Of a stretch of DNA of 37,607 nt, positions 1 to 5,892 are shown in pieces. Under the pieces are notes generated by a model. The model had not been told where the DNA came from and ran no database searches. It saw only the letters and a list, made by a program, of their open reading frames with translations. Source of the DNA: a virus; the IMG/VR virus record IMGVR_UViG_3300034061_002582, positions 1 through 37,607 of that record, one strand, 5' to 3'. The position numbers were made by a program, and so were the translations under genes. How positions within the stretch are numbered: the stretch's first letter is position 1; each line of letters starts with the position of its first letter.

Positions 1-360
1 GACGTTCCCCGTAATCGTTGCCAAAATCATGCGGAAATCCTTTCCTAAATGCGGGCCTGAACATGCGCCCAGTATACCGGCTCACGGGCGTACAGCAACG
101 GGCTTCAATGAAACTGAGAAAAAATCCAGAGGTGGAATGTAAGTAAGTGCGTGTGCGCGCGGGGGGGCTCGGGGGCCGGTGCATCGCGTGCGTTCCATCT
201 AACCGGCGGCAAACGACTTCCGCTTCACGGTAGCGACCGATAGCGGGAAACGGCCTGCCGAAACCCTTGTTTTCTCCGGTCCATCCACGATGCGGAGTCT
301 GTCTTTTGTCAGCACGGCGACGACGAGTGATCGTCACTGTGACTGACACGGAGACGAACG
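1..360. other. Gene-free leader region
   Basis: I see no convincing gene in the first 360 bases. The stretch has an AT-richer patch near 107-130, a G-rich run near 159-180, and from 289 the first, incomplete copy of the box-hairpin unit that recurs through the left arm. It probably carries the 5' control region of the rightward genes, but I could not identify a -35/-10 pair with confidence. Confidence 0.5.
289..347 (+). promoter_or_regulatory. Box-hairpin unit 1 (incomplete box)
   Basis: The box reads TGCGGAGTCTG at 291-301 and lacks the leading GC of the consensus. It is followed by TCTTTTGTC, nearly as in unit 2. An outer inverted repeat GTCAG (308-312) / CTGAC (343-347) encloses AGTGA-TCG-TCACT (326-338). 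A GGAG at 350-353 and the ATG at 361 follow. Confidence 0.6.
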
Positions 361-549
361 ATGACCTACGTCTACGCGGTGCGGCTACACGACGGCGAGC
401 AGAGTTGGATTGGTGGCGTGTTCTCGACGCAAGAGAAGGCGGACACGACAGTCCCGTACTTCAACGCCAAGTACGGAGACTTTGTGAAAGTCGAGGTGTT
501 TCAGTACCCGCTCGACGCCGTGCCGTTTAGGCCCGCTGCGATCCGCTGA
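361..549 (+). CDS. Small hypothetical protein, 62 aa
   Basis: I do not recognise the family. The ATG at 361 is preceded by GGAG with good spacing. The protein is aromatic- and charge-rich, with a YVYAVRLHDG start and SWIGGVF near residues 15-21. The next gene shows a similar order of features (Y-rich start, MRL, W-x-G-L-F), so the two could be diverged tandem copies. It forms a one-gene block between box-hairpin units 1 and 2. A small accessory or host-takeover protein is possible, but nothing in the sequence shows a function. Confidence 0.7.
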   Translation: MTYVYAVRLHDGEQSWIGGVFSTQEKADTTVPYFNAKYGDFVKVEVFQYPLDAVPFRPAAIR

Positions 550-556
550 TTCCGCC

Positions 557-594
557 GCTGCGGAGTCTGTCTCTTGTCGGCACCGCGTTGGTGC
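557..594 (+). promoter_or_regulatory. Box-hairpin unit 2
   Basis: Box GCTGCGGAGTCTG at 557-569, eight bases after the stop codon of the 62-aa gene. Hairpin GCACC-GCGTT-GGTGC at 580-594 with a five-base loop. A GAGGGAG Shine-Dalgarno and the ATG at 630 follow. Confidence 0.8.
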
Positions 595-629
595 TGGCTG
601 TCCCGTGTCTCTCACTGAGGGAGTGTTCC

Positions 630-746
630 ATGCGTGACGTTCACTACTGGTACTGCTACATGCGGCTGTCGGGCTACGACCACTGGGCTGGCCTGTTTCT
701 TGCTTTCGAGATGCTTGCGGCTGATCGCAAGGGCTATCTCGTCTGA
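630..746 (+). CDS. Very small hypothetical protein, 38 aa
   Basis: The ORF runs ATG at 630 to TGA at 744-746 and has a GAGGGAG ribosome site 6-8 nt upstream. The product is Tyr/Trp-rich (YWYCYMRLSGY, then HWAGLF) and resembles the N-terminal half of the 62-aa protein upstream. It is flanked on both sides by box-hairpin units, which argues that it is a real translated block despite its length. Function unknown. Confidence 0.55.
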   Translation: MRDVHYWYCYMRLSGYDHWAGLFLAFEMLAADRKGYLV

Positions 747-752
747 ATCGCC

Positions 753-797
753 GCTGCGGAGTCTGGATGGTAGCGGGGCACGGTTCGCCGTCCCCGC
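753..797 (+). promoter_or_regulatory. Box-hairpin unit 3 with TTCG loop
   Basis: Box GCTGCGGAGTCTG at 753-765. The hairpin pairs GCGGGG (773-778) and ACGG (780-783) with CCGT and CCCCGC (788-797). It closes on TTCG, a classic stable tetraloop, with one bulged C. Confidence 0.8.
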
Positions 798-852
798 CTC
801 CACCCGCACTTCGCGGGAATGTTCGGTTGTTCTTTCACTGAGGAGATTTCCC

Positions 853-1323
853 ATGACTGTTGCTGACATGAAGGCCGCTGTTGCTCTCGCCGTCGAGCAG
901 GTTCTCGGACTGGTTCAGACGGACGATGCCCCGAAGGTTCCCGCTCCCACGCCCACGAAGGCCACGAGCGACGAACTGCGGGCGAAGCGGCTGGCGGGTC
1001 TGGAAAAAGCCCGTGCGGCGAAGAAGGCGAAGGCCGTCGCCAAGCCTGCTGCTGCGAAGCCTGCCGCTGTTGCCCCTGCTGCTGCGAAGCCTGTGGCAAA
1101 GCCCGCTGCGGAGTCCAAGAAGCAGACCCCGAAGCCCGGAACGTGGACTGTCAAGAAGCACACCACCACGAAGGGCGTGGAAGGCAAGATCGTCACGGTC
1201 GGGCCGTTCTCCGCGTGGATTCCGACTGGCGATGCCGCGAAGGAACAGGCCGCCATCGACGCCATCAACCTCGTGTTCCGCTCGACTGCGGCCGTCGATC
1301 TGGCGAAGGCCATTCGGGCCTAG
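853..1323 (+). CDS. Ala/Lys/Pro-rich protein with small C-terminal domain, 156 aa
   Basis: The ATG at 853 follows AGGAG and matches block spacing; an upstream in-frame ATG at 634 would cross box unit 3, so I reject it. Residues 1-35 look helical. Residues 36-95 are a low-complexity Ala-Lys-Pro stretch, like histone-H1 or DNA-binding tails. Residues 96-156 look like a compact domain (KPGTWTVKKH, then GKIVTVGPFSAWIPTG). An in-frame copy of the repeat box (1105-1115, read as AAES) sits exactly at the junction of tail and domain. Nucleic-acid binding through the basic tail is plausible but not shown. I do not recognise the C-terminal domain. Confidence 0.75.
   Translation: MTVADMKAAVALAVEQVLGLVQTDDAPKVPAPTPTKATSDELRAKRLAGLEKARAAKKAKAVAKPAAAKPAAVAPAAAKPVAKPAAESKKQTPKPGTWTVKKHTTTKGVEGKIVTVGPFSAWIPTGDAAKEQAAIDAINLVFRSTAAVDLAKAIRA
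1105..1115 (+). repeat. Repeat box inside a coding sequence (AAES)
   Basis: GCTGCGGAGTC in the sense strand of the 156-aa gene, read in frame as Ala-Ala-Glu-Ser between the Ala/Lys/Pro tail and the C-terminal domain. I see no clear hairpin after it, unlike the intergenic copies. Confidence 0.7.
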
Positions 1324-1325
1324 TC

Positions 1326-1388
1326 GCTGCGGAGTCTGACTAACGACGGCTCACACGACGCACCCTGTTGGCTCACGCTGGCAGGGTG
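1326..1388 (+). promoter_or_regulatory. Box-hairpin unit 5
   Basis: Box GCTGCGGAGTCTG at 1326-1338, two bases after the TAG of the previous gene. Perfect 7-bp inverted repeat CACCCTG (1361-1367) / CAGGGTG (1382-1388) with a 14-nt loop. The next start is ATG 1440 behind AGGAG. Confidence 0.75.
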
Positions 1389-1439
1389 TTCGCCTGCGCC
1401 GTTGCAGGAGTTCGTTTCCACCAACAGGAGAGTATCGCT

Positions 1440-1685
1440 ATGGCATCTGTGCCGACGTACGAGCCCGAAGATGCACCGCAGTGGGTCCGCGATGTAGTCG
1501 AGAACCTTCAACGCGAACACGACAAGCGCGTCGAGGAGTACACGAAGCTGGAGGATGCGCTTCCACGCGGACGCGAGAGGGACGCGATCCTCTTTGCCGC
1601 CAACACCCTCCGCGACACCGGGCACCCGCTCGATGCAAACATCCTTGAGCTTTACATGGAGCGGCTAGTCAAGTCCGACGGCTGA
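1440..1685 (+). CDS. Small hypothetical protein, 81 aa
   Basis: Start ATG 1440 lies behind ACAGGAGAG; an upstream in-frame ATG at 1368 lies inside the hairpin of unit 5 and is unlikely. The protein is highly charged and mostly helical by composition (residues 15-45 rich in Glu, Lys and Arg: WVRDVVENLQREHDKRVEEY), with no membrane segment or signal peptide. It is a one-gene block between units 5 and 6. Family not recognised. Confidence 0.7.
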   Translation: MASVPTYEPEDAPQWVRDVVENLQREHDKRVEEYTKLEDALPRGRERDAILFAANTLRDTGHPLDANILELYMERLVKSDG

Positions 1686-1687
1686 CC

Positions 1688-1728
1688 GCTGCGGAGTCTG
1701 GGATACGGGGCAGGACTGACACTGCCCC
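1688..1728 (+). promoter_or_regulatory. Box-hairpin unit 6
   Basis: Box GCTGCGGAGTCTG at 1688-1700, two bases after the preceding TGA. A perfect inverted repeat GGGGCAG (1707-1713) / CTGCCCC (1722-1728) follows. This unit has a second hairpin, listed separately as a terminator. Confidence 0.8.
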
Positions 1729-1749
1729 CAATCCTGCACTCGCAGGCTG

Positions 1750-1783
1750 CACCCATCGCACGTTGCGGTGGGTGTTTTTGTTT
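1750..1783 (+). terminator. Intrinsic terminator-like hairpin in unit 6
   Basis: A 10-bp stem, CACCCATCGC / GCGGTGGGTG with one G-U pair, closes on the loop ACGTT (1760-1764). It is followed at once by GTTTTTGTTT. This is the clearest rho-independent terminator shape in the left arm. The next gene starts 27 bases later. Confidence 0.7.
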
Positions 1784-1809
1784 CCACGTTTCCCCTGAGG
1801 AGTTTTCAC

Positions 1810-2043
1810 ATGATCCATCAAGACGTTACCGCCGTTCGCAACAGCAAGAGCCGTGTCGAGGCTGTCGTTTTCCCGGCCACTGGCGGCTTCTACTTCCTCG
1901 ACGTTCGCTCTGCGGCCCCGCCGGTCGGCCCGTTCCCCACGCGGGAGCGTGCGGCTGCGTCCGCCGACATCAACGTGGAACTCGACCGGGAACTCGACCG
2001 GATGCTCACGCCGATGGTCGGCAAGGGCCGCTGCATCCGCTGA
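1810..2043 (+). CDS. Small hypothetical protein, 77 aa
   Basis: The ATG at 1810 is preceded by CCTGAGGAG. The protein begins MIHQDVTAVRNSKSRVEAVV and holds a likely beta-hairpin (VFPATGGFYFLDVRS) followed by a charged helix repeating ELDRELDR. No motif or family recognised. It is a single-gene block between units 6 and 7. Confidence 0.7.
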   Translation: MIHQDVTAVRNSKSRVEAVVFPATGGFYFLDVRSAAPPVGPFPTRERAAASADINVELDRELDRMLTPMVGKGRCIR

Positions 2044-2049
2044 TTCACC

Positions 2050-2107
2050 GCTGCGGAGTCTTACTTTTGCGAACGGGGCCAGTCGTCACGTTGGCGGCTG
2101 GCCCCGT
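2050..2107 (+). promoter_or_regulatory. Box-hairpin unit 7 with long stem
   Basis: Box GCTGCGGAGTCTT at 2050-2062. A long stem follows: ACGGGGCCAG (2073-2082) pairs with CTGGCCCCGT (2098-2107) and continues inward through TCGTC/GGCGG with two G-U pairs. It closes on the loop ACGTT (2088-2092). I see no T-tract after it. Confidence 0.8.
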
Positions 2108-2132
2108 CGCGTTTCACACGAGGAGGTTCTCG

Positions 2133-2450
2133 ATGATCGCTGCTGTTGAGCCCCGCGAATACCGCCTGTCCCGGACTGGCGTGATCCAGAATCCGGGCAT
2201 GTTCGAGGGGTGCATGTTGTGGGTGCCGTACTTCTGGGACATCGCCCTCGACGGTCTGTACGACGAGCTTCCGGGCGGCGTCATGTCAGTGTCTGTCGAG
2301 AAGGACGACAAGGACTACTTCGCCTCTCTCGTGCGGGACAACCGCGATCCCACGCTCGACCAGCCACTGCGGGAAGTAGCCCGCATGATCCGCCGCCGCC
2401 GACGCATCCGCCTTGTGCAGCGTGACGACGGTTTCGTCTGCGAAGCGTAG
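2133..2450 (+). CDS. Hypothetical protein, 105 aa
   Basis: Start ATG 2133 follows ACGAGGAGG; an upstream in-frame ATG (2067) sits in the stem of unit 7. The middle is hydrophobic and aromatic (MLWVPYFWDIALDGLYDEL, residues 28-46), and an Arg-rich stretch MIRRRRRIR comes near residues 87-95. The arrangement could suit a small nucleic-acid or protein-binding factor, but I do not recognise a family. Confidence 0.7.
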   Translation: MIAAVEPREYRLSRTGVIQNPGMFEGCMLWVPYFWDIALDGLYDELPGGVMSVSVEKDDKDYFASLVRDNRDPTLDQPLREVARMIRRRRRIRLVQRDDGFVCEA

Positions 2451-2461
2451 CGGAAATCACC

Positions 2462-2490
2462 GCTGCGGAGTCCATCAACTGCGGCAGTTG
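2462..2490 (+). promoter_or_regulatory. Box-hairpin unit 8
   Basis: Box core GCTGCGGAGTC at 2462-2472, where TC is followed by C rather than T. A perfect palindrome CAACTGC-G-GCAGTTG lies at 2476-2490, closer to the box than in other units. A GAAGGAG and a GTG start at 2514 follow. Confidence 0.75.
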
Positions 2491-2513
2491 CCGCCCAACA
2501 GAAGGAGTTCCCC

Positions 2514-3005
2514 GTGCATGAGTATCGGTACGTCGAGTGCCTCGACGACGGCCACTACAGCTACCAGTGCCTCACCTGCAAGAAGTACCTGCCAGCCGCA
2601 GGGAACTACTGCATGTGCTGCGGCGTCAAGTTCGACAGGCAGTCGCAGTGCCGCCCGCGAGAATGTCCCGCGTGGGTATGGCGACTGTGGGGCAGCGACT
2701 GGTCTGATCGGTACTACGAGTACCGCAGACGCCTTCCCGAAAGGCCGGAGCCCGGACGCTGGCTACTGGAAAGCCGATGGCTGTACGAGGACATGAGTCC
2801 CGGCGAGTGGGGCTTCCTGTCGCGGAGCAGCCAGTGGCGAGAGCTGTCTGCCCATGAGTTCTACGAGCAAGTCCGCGACGACCTGACCGGCTCGGTGTTC
2901 ACTGACTGCACGATCCAATACCGATTCGTTCGCGTCACGAAAAGCGGGCGGTCTGTAAGTCGGACGTTCGAGCGAAACCCGCAGCGCATCGCTGCGGAGT
3001 CTTGA
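2514..3005 (+). CDS. Zinc-ribbon-like protein, 163 aa
   Basis: Two CxxC pairs near residues 20-36 (CLTC, then CMCC) form a probable zinc ribbon at the N terminus. The rest is Trp-, Tyr- and Arg-rich (WVWRLWGSDW, then YYEYRRRL) without a family I recognise. Start is GTG at 2514, chosen because GAAGGAG lies 5-8 nt upstream and the frame then opens directly into the zinc pairs; an ATG at 2518 is out of frame. The last four residues (AAES) are encoded by a copy of the repeat box, which runs into the TGA stop. A role in nucleic-acid or protein binding is likely for a zinc ribbon, but not specific. Confidence 0.75.
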   Translation: MHEYRYVECLDDGHYSYQCLTCKKYLPAAGNYCMCCGVKFDRQSQCRPRECPAWVWRLWGSDWSDRYYEYRRRLPERPEPGRWLLESRWLYEDMSPGEWGFLSRSSQWRELSAHEFYEQVRDDLTGSVFTDCTIQYRFVRVTKSGRSVSRTFERNPQRIAAES

Positions 3006-3033
3006 TTCTGGCCGTCGGCACGTTGCCGTCGGT
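2991..3033 (+). promoter_or_regulatory. Box-hairpin unit 9, box overlapping a stop codon
   Basis: Box GCTGCGGAGTCTT at 2991-3003 supplies the last four codons (AAES) and the first base of the TGA of the zinc-ribbon gene. The hairpin at 3011-3033 has a 9-pair stem with one T-T mismatch and loop ACGTT (3020-3024). Confidence 0.8.
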
Positions 3034-3064
3034 TGTCCCTTGTCCCTGTTTCTGAGGAGCTTCT

Positions 3065-3232
3065 ATGCGCACGCAGATTGCCAACACGATCCGGTTCATT
3101 CGCCTCGACACTGCCGCCCGCACGCTGGGGGCACAGTCCAAGCGTCAGTTCGTGGCCGACTTCCGCACGCTCACCAACAGAGAGCGACGGGAGATCGCGG
3201 AACTCCTGAGCGAGAAGGAGGGCCGACAGTGA
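3065..3232 (+). CDS. Small hypothetical protein, 55 aa
   Basis: ATG 3065 follows TGAGGAG. The product is basic and helical (IANTIRFIRLDTAART at the start, RERREIAELLSEKEG at the end) with no recognised motif. Its stop overlaps the GTG of the next gene in a GTGA arrangement, so the two are probably translationally coupled. Confidence 0.6.
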   Translation: MRTQIANTIRFIRLDTAARTLGAQSKRQFVADFRTLTNRERREIAELLSEKEGRQ

Positions 3233-3465
3233 AAGCCAGCTACGAGGCGATGCGGCACGGCCTGCGGATGCTGCGGTCACACTTCGCCGTCCTTTCGGGC
3301 GACGAGATGGGGCCGTCGCAGTCATCGTGGCAGGACGTAGCCGCCGACTGTGCCGCAACGCTGCGGCGATTGGCAGAGATGCTCGATGCGGCACGCGACG
3401 GGAAGGCCGAACCCTTCCTTGTGTTCCCATCGCTGAACGACTTGGACGGGGAGGCTGACGCATGA
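3229..3465 (+). CDS. Small hypothetical protein, 78 aa
   Basis: Begins at GTG 3229, overlapping the preceding stop by four bases, with GGAGG inside the previous gene as ribosome site. It looks all-helical (residues 1-20 YEAMRHGLRMLRSHF, then a second helix DCAATLRRLAEMLDAARDG). No family recognised. It is the second gene of a two-gene block. Confidence 0.65.
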   Translation: MKASYEAMRHGLRMLRSHFAVLSGDEMGPSQSSWQDVAADCAATLRRLAEMLDAARDGKAEPFLVFPSLNDLDGEADA

Positions 3466-3481
3466 GGTTCGACTGATCGTC

Positions 3482-3517
3482 GCTGCGGATGGCCGCTGCG
3501 GAGTCTGGTTTTTGCAG
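3482..3517 (+). promoter_or_regulatory. Box unit 10 with an extra half box
   Basis: A half copy GCTGCGGA (3482-3489) precedes the full box GCTGCGGAGTCTG (3495-3507) by five bases, suggesting local duplication. The terminator-like hairpin that completes the unit is listed next. The amidoligase gene follows. Confidence 0.75.
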
Positions 3518-3550
3518 GGCCGTCCCAACGTGGGGCGGCCTTTTCTTTTT
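3518..3550 (+). terminator. Intrinsic terminator-like hairpin in unit 10
   Basis: Stem GGCCGTCCC (3518-3526) pairs with GGGGCGGCC (3532-3540), one T-G pair included, around loop AACGT. TTTTCTTTTT follows directly. It stands between the repeat box and the amidoligase start, so transcription from upstream must pass it or be attenuated there. Confidence 0.75.
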
Positions 3551-3569
3551 CACCACTGAGGTACGAGCG

Positions 3570-4688
3570 ATGCCAACTGAGGAACAGTACGACGAGAACG
3601 GGTTCGATGAGAACCACGAACACCGCGACACAGGCGGGGCGTACGACCCAGAGGGGTACGACTATCGCGGCAACTCGCGATGCGACAACGGGGACTGCGA
3701 CGACTCCGACTGCGAACGATGCAACCCGCAGCCGGAGGACGACGAGACGTTCGATGAAAAGCTGCACGCCTACAACGCGAAGGCCACAGAGGCTCACGGC
3801 TGGTCCTATTCGCCGATGCGACTGGCGGACGGCGGGTGGTCGATGGACCGGACGCTGTACGCAGGCCACGAGATCGAGATGTATTCGGACAACGAGGACT
3901 ACGACGACGTTCTGACAGTCCTTCGCCAGCTTGACACGCCGTACAGGAACCTCAACCCACAGACGCGAACGAAACGCTGTGCGATTGCCAAGCACGACGG
4001 CTCGCTCGACGTTCAAGACGGCGGCTTCGAGGCCGTGACAGTGCCGCTCACACGGGCACAGACCTACGGCATCTTCGAGTCGTTCAAGATCGTCGGCAAC
4101 GGCAACTGCTCGGCGTGGAACATGGGCAACGAGGTGGGGCATCACATCCACCTGTCTCGTGCAGCCATCGGCCCGCTGACGCTCGGCAAGCTGCTCGTGT
4201 TCGCCAATGCGGACTCCAACCAGAGGTTCGTGGAGCGTGTGGCCTGCCGCCCGGCAGAGTTCAACGGCTTCTCTGCGAAGAAGCTGGTTGACGCCATGCG
4301 GGAGGAACCGAACGGCGACAGGTACGAGGTCATCAACGTGACCACGCACACGGTCGAGTTCCGCATGTTCAAGGCGAACCTCATGACCCGTGCGATCCTC
4401 AAGAACTACGAGTTCGCCGTGTCGCTTACGCGGTACTGCGAGCAAGTGACGCACGGCATGGACACAGAGCCGGAGTGGAGCAGCCATCCGCTGCACTACT
4501 TGCAGTACCGACGATGGGTTGCACAGCACCACGCAGAGTATCCGTACCTGCACCAGTTCTTTCTGGCCCATCCGTCAATGAGCCAGAACTACCGCTCCAG
4601 CAAGGGGATGAAGGCCAACGCAATCCCGAAGGAACGCAGCACCAAGTTCGCTTTCATCCGCACCCCATCGACCGTCGGCGGTGCCTGA
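3570..4688 (+). CDS. Amidoligase_2-type (glutamine-synthetase-fold) ligase, 372 aa
   Basis: Conserved blocks seen in order match the putative amidoligase family (PF12224 type): GHEIE (residues 99-103), KHDGSL (141-146), GFEAVTVPL (152-160), GHHIHLS (190-196) and TVEFRMF (261-267). In glutamine-synthetase-fold ligases the Glu, His and Arg residues of such blocks bind metal-ATP and substrate. Family members are expected to join a carboxylate to an amine with ATP. Residues 1-65 are an acidic tail with four Cys (CDNGDCDDSDCERC), perhaps metal-binding. Start ATG 3570 follows CTGAGG, with the terminator-like hairpin just upstream. The next gene is a class II glutamine amidotransferase, the partner reported for this family in phages and bacteria, where it would release ammonia from glutamine. 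The substrate (phage protein, cell wall or small molecule) cannot be told. Confidence 0.85.
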   Translation: MPTEEQYDENGFDENHEHRDTGGAYDPEGYDYRGNSRCDNGDCDDSDCERCNPQPEDDETFDEKLHAYNAKATEAHGWSYSPMRLADGGWSMDRTLYAGHEIEMYSDNEDYDDVLTVLRQLDTPYRNLNPQTRTKRCAIAKHDGSLDVQDGGFEAVTVPLTRAQTYGIFESFKIVGNGNCSAWNMGNEVGHHIHLSRAAIGPLTLGKLLVFANADSNQRFVERVACRPAEFNGFSAKKLVDAMREEPNGDRYEVINVTTHTVEFRMFKANLMTRAILKNYEFAVSLTRYCEQVTHGMDTEPEWSSHPLHYLQYRRWVAQHHAEYPYLHQFFLAHPSMSQNYRSSKGMKANAIPKERSTKFAFIRTPSTVGGA

Positions 4689-4728
4689 CAGTCTGCCACC
4701 AACCAACACCCACACAGGAGATACACGC

Positions 4729-5571
4729 ATGTGCCTCGCAATCTACAAGCCCGCCGACACAGCCGCCGACTGGACCGCCTACGAGAACGGCCACCTACAG
4801 AACAACGACTCGTGGGGATTCGCCGCAGTCGTTGACGGACAGATCGTCACGCGATGTGGCATCGGGAACTTCGCAGAGTTCCGCGAATCCTTCGAGCCGT
4901 ATGCCGACAAGCAGGCCATCATCCACTTCCGATGGGCCACGCACGGCAGGAAAGATGAGTCGAACTGCCACCCCTTCATGGTGTCCGACACGCTCGCTGT
5001 CATCCACAACGGCGTCATTCGCATCAAGTGCGACGAGAACCCGGCCATGTCTGACACTTGGCACTTCAACGAACTGGTTCTCAAGCCCATGTACGAACGC
5101 GACCCCGACTTCTACGGTCGGCCAGACGTTGTCTTCTCGCAGGAACTGGCGCACGACAGCAGCAAGTTCGTGTTCCTGCGGGCCGACGGCGACTACCAAA
5201 TCTGGAACTCGGACGACGGAGAGTGGGAGCGGGACGGCCACTGGTACAGCAACGACTCATACGAGGGGTATGGGATGCGAGGTGCCAGCCGGGCGGCGAC
5301 CACTCCGAAGAACCGAATCGGGTTCGACGCATCCATCCGATCCGACGCACCGACTTCGCGGTACGACGACGAGGAGGAGAAGCTGTGGCGGCGTGAGGCT
5401 GAGGCTGTCGGGCTGACTGTGGATTACTGCGACGACGAGGACGCGACGGACCACTACACCAAGATTCGCATTGACGACCTCCGCTCTTACGGAATGTCGG
5501 AGTCGGCAATCGAGGAAGTCCTCAAGATTTTCGGGGCGTGTGGCCTCGAAGCACTGCACGACGCTTACTGA
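4729..5571 (+). CDS. Class II glutamine amidotransferase (Ntn hydrolase), 280 aa
   Basis: Starts at ATG 4729 behind ACAGGAGA. This start puts Cys at residue 2, the catalytic nucleophile of class II amidotransferases once Met is removed, whereas an earlier in-frame ATG (4681) would bury it. Other family signs are NNDSWGF (25-31), HFRWATHG (66-73) with N-x-HPF soon after, and the VIHNGVI block. It would hydrolyse glutamine to supply ammonia. It lies 40 bases after the amidoligase in the same block, so ammonia transfer to that ligase is the natural inference. The C-terminal 120 residues (acidic, Tyr/Asp-rich, ending in a helical segment) go beyond the core domain and may contact the partner. Confidence 0.85.
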   Translation: MCLAIYKPADTAADWTAYENGHLQNNDSWGFAAVVDGQIVTRCGIGNFAEFRESFEPYADKQAIIHFRWATHGRKDESNCHPFMVSDTLAVIHNGVIRIKCDENPAMSDTWHFNELVLKPMYERDPDFYGRPDVVFSQELAHDSSKFVFLRADGDYQIWNSDDGEWERDGHWYSNDSYEGYGMRGASRAATTPKNRIGFDASIRSDAPTSRYDDEEEKLWRREAEAVGLTVDYCDDEDATDHYTKIRIDDLRSYGMSESAIEEVLKIFGACGLEALHDAY

Positions 5572-5581
5572 GGGAGCAAGC

Positions 5582-5800
5582 ATGAGCGCGTTCTGGTTCC
5601 ACTACAACAAGCCCGCATCGCGGGCGGCGGGCCATCCGGTGATGACGGTTCATCACAGGGACGCCTGCATCTTGGTTCGCAAGATCGTGTGTTCGGTCCC
5701 GGTGCGTAGCCGGGAGCGTAGGACACAGCCCCATGTCGTGATCGCTGGCAGAGGAATCGTCCACATCGCTGGCGACACGGCATACATCGAGAAGGAGTGA
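5582..5800 (+). CDS. Small conserved phage-type protein, 72 aa
   Basis: ATG 5582 follows GAGGGAG. The sequence FWFHYNKPAS (residues 4-13), TVHHRDAC, then VPVRSRERRTQPHVV resembles short phage and bacterial proteins of unknown function that I have seen with a similar FHYNKPAS and SR-x-R-x-QP pattern; this is from memory, not a search. It contains two Cys and several His and Arg, and could bind metal or nucleic acid. It is the last gene of the amidoligase-amidotransferase block, ten bases after it, so it may belong to the same pathway. Confidence 0.7.
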   Translation: MSAFWFHYNKPASRAAGHPVMTVHHRDACILVRKIVCSVPVRSRERRTQPHVVIAGRGIVHIAGDTAYIEKE

Positions 5801-5823
5801 CTGTCGCACGGCGGGGATTCCTC

Positions 5824-5845
5824 GCTGCGGAGTCTGGTTAGTAGC
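5824..5845 (+). promoter_or_regulatory. Box unit 11
   Basis: Box GCTGCGGAGTCTG at 5824-5836, 23 bases after the previous stop. The terminator-like hairpin that follows is listed separately. This unit precedes the sliding clamp gene. Confidence 0.8.
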
Positions 5846-5880
5846 GGCCGGTGGCATGGTGCCATCGGCCTTTCTCTTTT
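5846..5880 (+). terminator. Intrinsic terminator-like hairpin in unit 11
   Basis: A 10-bp stem, GGCCGGTGGC / GCCATCGGCC with one G-T pair, closes on loop ATGGT (5856-5860). TTTCTCTTTT follows. The clamp start codon is only 12 bases beyond, so the tract also sits in its 5' leader. Confidence 0.75.
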
Positions 5881-5892
5881 CTGGAGATTCAC

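Noticed and set aside
68-80. Promoter -10 at AGTATAC in the leader
   Set aside because: No matching -35 element at the right distance; not supportable by eye.
3240-4571. 443-aa open frame on the minus strand opposite the amidoligase
   Set aside because: Shadow frame of GC-rich codon use; the plus-strand amidoligase motifs and ribosome site are decisive. The same applies to 5653-6468, 7546-8460, 9030-10064 and 11168-12199 on the minus strand and to 33049-34089 on the plus strand.
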